Source: Endotrypanum monterogeii | Lineage: Eukaryota > Euglenozoa > Kinetoplastea > Trypanosomatida > Trypanosomatidae | Assembly: GCA_000333855.2 (NCBI GenBank) | Contig: CM007320.1 | Coordinates: forward strand, 3,628,090 to 3,692,089 | DNA: 64,000 nt | Reading direction: 5' to 3' | Part shown: positions 60,318 through 64,000 of the stretch, in pieces | Layout of the letters: each line of letters opens with the position of its first letter | Position numbering within the stretch: position 1 is the first letter of the stretch | Made by a program: the position numbers and the translations under genes | The notes under the pieces: model-generated | Seen by the model: only the letters and a program-made list of their open reading frames with translations | What the model was told of the DNA's origin: nothing | The model's database searches: none

Positions 60318-60917
60318 CCCAGTCCTAAAGCAGCTAAGTCGGGAGAAATAGTGTCCTACTGCTGGAAATACCGCCTAAGCGGGACAGATGGGAACAAATA
60401 CAGTGTAGACCGAAGAGCACAGATTAGGGGGGGGGAAGAAAAAAAAAACGCAGTTCCATGACAACGACGGGGAGGATGGGAGGGATGGTGAAAAGAAAAG
60501 CTACTCATATTTGTTGCAGAAGCGACATGGGTGAAGAACCCTGGAGGAATACCCCTGGAACCGACGCCTTCAATATTTCTAGTGATAAGTTCCCAACACC
60601 GAAGAATACAAAGTTGGTGAGTTGATCCCTGTTCCTTGCCTCACCCAGGCGAATCGTATTACGACATGAGGACCATGTCAAGTATTCCATTACAAGACAA
60701 AAAAAAACAGACCTCTTCAGCCCTCTGCCTCGACCTTCCTCATTTTCTTCGCTAACGACACCGACCCAGTGAGAACCACGACGCCACATCACCGGTCTGG
60801 CGAAAAAAAAAAAGCGTTGGAACCCTGCAGCGCTACTCTGCTTGCTTTCACACAGTTCTACCGCCAGCGCACACTGCAGGTAAAATTGCAGGCTCCACAA
60901 CCATCATAATACGGCCA
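60318..60917. other. intergenic spacer (5' flank of proline-rich protein, 3' flank of EVE protein)
   Basis: A 131-codon minus frame (60505-60900) has Phe-rich homopolymer translation and no domain. It is judged non-coding. Confidence 0.6.
60375..60451 (-). promoter_or_regulatory. candidate trans-splice signal for proline-rich protein
   Basis: A T10/C9 minus-strand tract (plus 60428-60451) is followed, after mixed sequence, by TTAG at 60378-60375. Confidence 0.45.
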
Positions 60918-61412
60918 TCACGTTTTCATATGTTCTTCATGCATGCGCAGTATGTAGGCGTACGCCGGTGCATCCACCGGTTGAACGCTCAAACGGGATT
61001 GTGTAAAAAGAGCCATTTTCTGCAGCTCCGCACGCGACTTCATTTCACTCAGCGTCACGACATTGTCCCACTTGGCCACAAACTTCACGTCAACCATCTG
61101 CCAGGGGTTTTTCTCCTTGCTAGCCTTTGGGTCAAAATAATCGGAATTCTTGTCCAATGCAGTGAAGTCATCGTATGCCAACCGCACTACCTCGGCTAGT
61201 CCAGCAACACCTGGCGCCTTTGTATTGCTGTGATAGAAAAGAACTTTGTCGCCTACTGCCATCGCACGCATATGATTTCTCGCCGAGTAATTGCGCACAC
61301 CGTCCCAGGGCGAAATTTTCTGTTTTGCCAAGTCATCGATGGAAAACTTGTGGGGCTCCGATTTCATCAGCCAGTAGTGAATATCCACCGAGCGCTGGCG
61401 TTTTCGCTTCAT
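60918..61412 (-). CDS. EVE-domain protein (THYN1-like)
   Basis: A 164-aa protein from ATG 61412; the upstream extension begins with TTG and lies partly beyond the splice acceptor. The EVE domain fills the chain: HYWLMKSEPHKFSIDDL opens it, SPWDGVRNYSARNHMRAM carries the family's central motif, VGDKVLFYHSN forms the next strand, and the core ends near WQMVDVKFVAKWDNVVTL. EVE domains are PUA-related folds that bind modified bases in DNA or RNA. The closest group is thymocyte nuclear protein 1, linked to methylated or hydroxymethylated cytosine. Trypanosomatids carry base J (glucosylated hydroxymethyluracil) and hydroxymethyluracil, so a reader role is conceivable but untested. Basic N-terminus MKRKRQR may act as a nuclear signal. 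Confidence 0.9.
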   Translation of the reverse strand: MKRKRQRSVDIHYWLMKSEPHKFSIDDLAKQKISPWDGVRNYSARNHMRAMAVGDKVLFYHSNTKAPGVAGLAEVVRLAYDDFTALDKNSDYFDPKASKEKNPWQMVDVKFVAKWDNVVTLSEMKSRAELQKMALFTQSRLSVQPVDAPAYAYILRMHEEHMKT

Positions 61413-61907
61413 TTCAGTGCTGTAAGAGACGGCGATGAGCTGTGGACGCAAAGAGGCAGAGACCGATAACCCATAATGACCGTTTGAAGAACAGAAAAAG
61501 AAACAAAGGAGGGAAGAATGTCTTGATCCACAGCGGCACTGAGGCCAAACACGAGGGCAGAAACCTCTACCCGAGTTAAGAGGTTAACAAAAAGGAGAAT
61601 CTGCTCGTGTCTCATACGTATTACCGCCGACTCTACAACGTCATGAGCTCAGAAGCGCCGCGATGTCCCTCAGGAAGAACTGCTGACTTTCGATCGGGAG
61701 AGCCTACAGACCAGACGGCGAGAAGCCACAAGAGCGACGCACAATGATCAAACCATGCTGTTCGTTTCGGGTCTGTAGCGTGTTTGGCCGTAGCCTGCAG
61801 GCGCTATAACTGAGAGCGTGCAGAACAAACACACAAAAAAAAAACAGCGATACAACGAAGAGGGCAAAGAAGCGGCACCAAACCTTTGTGTCATAAGGAG
61901 CTACCCT
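61413..61907. other. intergenic spacer (5' flank of EVE protein, 3' flank of bromodomain gene)
   Basis: Mixed sequence, an A run near 61832-61843. No gene recognised. Confidence 0.6.
61440..61519 (-). promoter_or_regulatory. candidate trans-splice signal for EVE protein
   Basis: A C/T-rich minus-strand tract (plus 61484-61519) precedes CAG at 61442-61440, 27 nt upstream of ATG 61412, supporting that start over the TTG. Confidence 0.55.
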
Positions 61908-62768
61908 TCACACTTGCGATGACTCTTCAAAGTCACCGTCTTCTAACCACCCACCCTCCTCCTCGATACGGATAGGGCTCACCTCCTCCATCATCAGCAT
62001 CGGCGTCTGGGTATTTTGAGGAACCTGCTCCAATTGCGGCTCGGCATCTTGGTGAAATTTGACGTCTGCATCCTCCTGCATCAATGATACATGTGCTCCG
62101 GTCATTGTCTGCCGCCGGCGATCCGATACGCGCGACACCTTTACGGCTCGCCGCAGCTTCACTTTTTTCTCACGGTTCTCAGCGCTGCTCCGGGCATACT
62201 CGAGCATGCGCCGCAGGGTAGCGTTTTTTGCAGTGCGCAGCTGAATGTTTGTGTTTCCTGCCATCGAGCCCACCTCTAGTCCCTCATATAGAGCGTAAAT
62301 GCGAAGAATCTCTCGGCTGTCCAAAGAGCTCATACCGGTGCACGCCTTTTTCACCTCCGCTGGTGGAACTGGCGCTGCCCTAAGCTCAGTAACGAATTGG
62401 TCCTCCATTATAATCTCCATTGCGCGTGCAAGCTTTGAGGGTGGGGCATGAATCCCGTTGTACAGGTAGCAGTTATTCACTACGGCGCGCATGTCAGCCA
62501 TAAAGTCGGCAGGGGTTTTGTACTCGTAGCGCTGCAGCTTCCGTCGAATGAGCTCCCAGTATACAGGCCGAGAAACGTGTTGCGCGTAGTCCGGCAAGGA
62601 AACTGGATTTCTGAGAAACAAATCGTCGGTGTCCAGCTCAGTAACGCTCTCGATAATTCGACGACAATCCTCATAAAAAAGGCTATCGAGATAACGAAAA
62701 ATATCGCTTTGCCGCCTCCTCAGACGACTTCGCAGTTCATCAAGAAGCAGGTCGTTACTCGAAGACAT
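61908..62768 (-). CDS. Bromodomain factor (BDF-type)
   Basis: A 286-aa protein from ATG 62768. A single bromodomain spans about 33-127: helix Z, then a ZA loop containing DLFLRNPVSLPDYAQHVSRP, with the acetyl-lysine-binding Asn in NNCYLYNG (98-105; YN at 103-104). PADFMADMRAVVNN gives helix B. The C-terminal half holds a basic helix (Arg/Lys-rich, about 195-222) and a long acidic tail. Trypanosomatid bromodomain factors bind acetylated histones at transcription start regions and control expression-site and life-cycle programs; this family has about eight members in Leishmania and I cannot tell which number this is. A splice acceptor lies about 50 nt upstream. Confidence 0.88.
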   Translation of the reverse strand: MSSSNDLLLDELRSRLRRRQSDIFRYLDSLFYEDCRRIIESVTELDTDDLFLRNPVSLPDYAQHVSRPVYWELIRRKLQRYEYKTPADFMADMRAVVNNCYLYNGIHAPPSKLARAMEIIMEDQFVTELRAAPVPPAEVKKACTGMSSLDSREILRIYALYEGLEVGSMAGNTNIQLRTAKNATLRRMLEYARSSAENREKKVKLRRAVKVSRVSDRRRQTMTGAHVSLMQEDADVKFHQDAEPQLEQVPQNTQTPMLMMEEVSPIRIEEEGGWLEDGDFEESSQV

Positions 62769-64000
62769 GTGAATTCGCCTTCCAGTTATTTTTTTTTCAT
62801 GAGCAGCTCTTTGTGCGCTGATCCAAGTCCCAGCAAAAAAAAAAAAAACAGTGATGCAATGCCTATTCGAAAAGCAGCAAATAACAAAGGATGTGTATGA
62901 CGCAGAAGTGTGAGAAAGCGATCAGGGATATTTATATGTCTAAAGGAAAATGGCATCGAAGAGTGACGGGAATAACCTTCACCACCAGCGCCTGCCGTCG
63001 CGCAGACAAGGAAGAAAACGTTTGAGAGATGGAGCACAGTCGCAACCGGCCAGTCATTCCTCAATGAACCAATTCTTGTCTTTTGCCCTGCATATGTGGA
63101 TGTTTGTTAGTGTCCATTTCAAAGTGCGTGAGATCTGAGTTTTTCATAGCAAGTTTGAGCTTGCGGTTAAACTCATATGTTTACAGATATGATATGCATC
63201 CCAACTCAGCAGCAAAAGCACTAGCCTATCAAACAAAAGTCCCAGCAGTCTGTCGACCCCAGTTTTCTGCCCCTTGCAGATCTCGATGCACGCGCATGCC
63301 CATCGTGGGCTGAGCACTTGCTCAGCTTCTCCTCCCCCGCATATCTCCCCTACGCCTTCCCACGAGGACAAGAAACAAAGTCGCATCTACATGCGCGCAA
63401 TGCGCTTGCCATTAAAGTGAGTCCGTCATCTCTTCTCCGAAAGAAGAAAAAAAACGATACGAGACGGCAAAGTATACAAGAACCAGGACTAGAAGGGAGA
63501 CAATATGGTCTTGGGAACTCCGTAGCAGCGAGCGCAACGGGAAGGATCGATACGGACTTCCAGGCAAAGGGAGCGCACCACCGTGACCGGCTTGCCAGTG
63601 GTTAGGATAAAGAAACATGCTGGCATACCACACATCACTGTCGACAATCCTGCTGCGCGAACCATTGGCGTCCTCTGGTCTAGCGTACTCCGAAAAAGCC
63701 TTTCCAATGCGTGACCAGCATTGACCTAATCGAAAGCAGCTCACTACGTGCATCGCACAACCTCTTTTCGGATGTCTCCTTAAGTAATGCTTTGAGTCCG
63801 TTGCCTTTAGACCGTACTCGATAAATGAAAATAGTAACGACACTGGTAAAGGTATCCAGCTCTCCGCTTGGAAACAGAAGGGGCGACCACGTCCATTAGA
63901 AACCATGCAGGTGACAAAAATAGAAAAAAGAGATGAAAATCGGTCGAGAAAGAGTTCGAAATGATACAGAAATGAACATGAGCCGAGCGTGCTCGGATAC
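62769..64000. other. right-edge spacer upstream of the bromodomain gene
   Basis: A 164-codon minus-strand frame from ATG 63906 to 63412 is the only long candidate. It ends with a hydrophobic C-terminal segment (VSLLVLVLVYF) that could be a tail anchor, but the nearest AG after its polypyrimidine tract lies inside the frame and codon use is uneven. It is left uncalled. The remaining sequence is featureless. Confidence 0.5.
62818..62848 (-). promoter_or_regulatory. candidate trans-splice signal for the bromodomain gene
   Basis: A run of fourteen T on the minus strand (plus 62835-62848) is followed by CAG at 62820-62818, about 50 nt upstream of the ATG. Confidence 0.6.

Noticed and set aside
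60505..60900. 131-codon minus-strand frame
   Set aside because: Contains homopolymer-coded Phe run, no domain and no adjacent splice signal distinct from its neighbours.
63412..63906. 164-codon minus-strand frame with a hydrophobic C-terminus
   Set aside because: The first AG after its polypyrimidine tract lies inside the frame, and codon use is uneven; plausible but not supported enough to call.

Overview
The window reads as nuclear DNA of a trypanosomatid (kinetoplastid), most likely a Leishmania-like member of the Leishmaniinae. All confident protein genes are intronless and lie on the minus strand in one co-directional array. Most have, just upstream, a minus-strand polypyrimidine tract followed by an AG, the usual signal for spliced-leader trans-splicing. 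Several families are trypanosomatid hallmarks (divergent ORC5, POP/Tc80-type oligopeptidase, fused tRNA ligase TRL1, kinetoplastid OSCP). From memory the order ORC5 - RFC - ... - POP - OSCP - beta-adaptin - CTD phosphatase matches T. brucei chromosome 10 around locus 10.7980-10.8050. That is recall, not a search.

Layout, left to right (all minus unless stated). 1-818: truncated TMEM184/OSTalpha-type membrane protein. 2.2-6.4 kb: two DNA replication AAA+ proteins, ORC5 and the RFC3-type clamp-loader subunit. Between them lies a small plus-strand coding-like segment with its own apparent splice signal and a frameshift. 7.7-8.6 kb: mitochondrial carrier. 9.9-14.0 kb: SPEF2/CPC1-like central-pair flagellar protein. 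14.8-15.7 kb: unknown two-TM protein. 17.3-19.4 kb: prolyl oligopeptidase. 20.7-21.4 kb: ATP synthase OSCP. 22.9-25.1 kb: AP-complex beta-adaptin. 25.1-38.9 kb: a gene-poor, microsatellite-rich stretch whose only confident gene is an FCP/SCP-type phosphatase at 34.6-35.5 kb. It contains an assembly gap with duplicated flanks. 38.9-48.7 kb: SMYD-like SET protein, AFG1 ATPase, UFM1 ligase UFL1, hotdog thioesterase and a second SET protein. 49.4-63 kb: amino acid transporter, EF-hand/TMEM65 mitochondrial protein, small Rsa3-like protein, TRL1, proline-rich ankyrin protein, EVE-domain protein and bromodomain protein.

The genes do not form a metabolic operon; in trypanosomatids such arrays are co-transcribed and regulated after transcription. 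Regulatory content is therefore expected in untranslated regions. Two copies of a 279-bp dispersed element, differing at only two positions by eye, plus one degenerate copy, lie downstream of POP, beta-adaptin and the carrier, as expected for SIDER-type retroposons in 3' UTRs. The most notable items are the EF-hand/TMEM65 fusion, the gene-poor region around the phosphatase, the lone plus-strand segment at 4.4-4.7 kb, and the SIDER-like copies. No CRISPR arrays, rRNA or tRNA genes were recognised.
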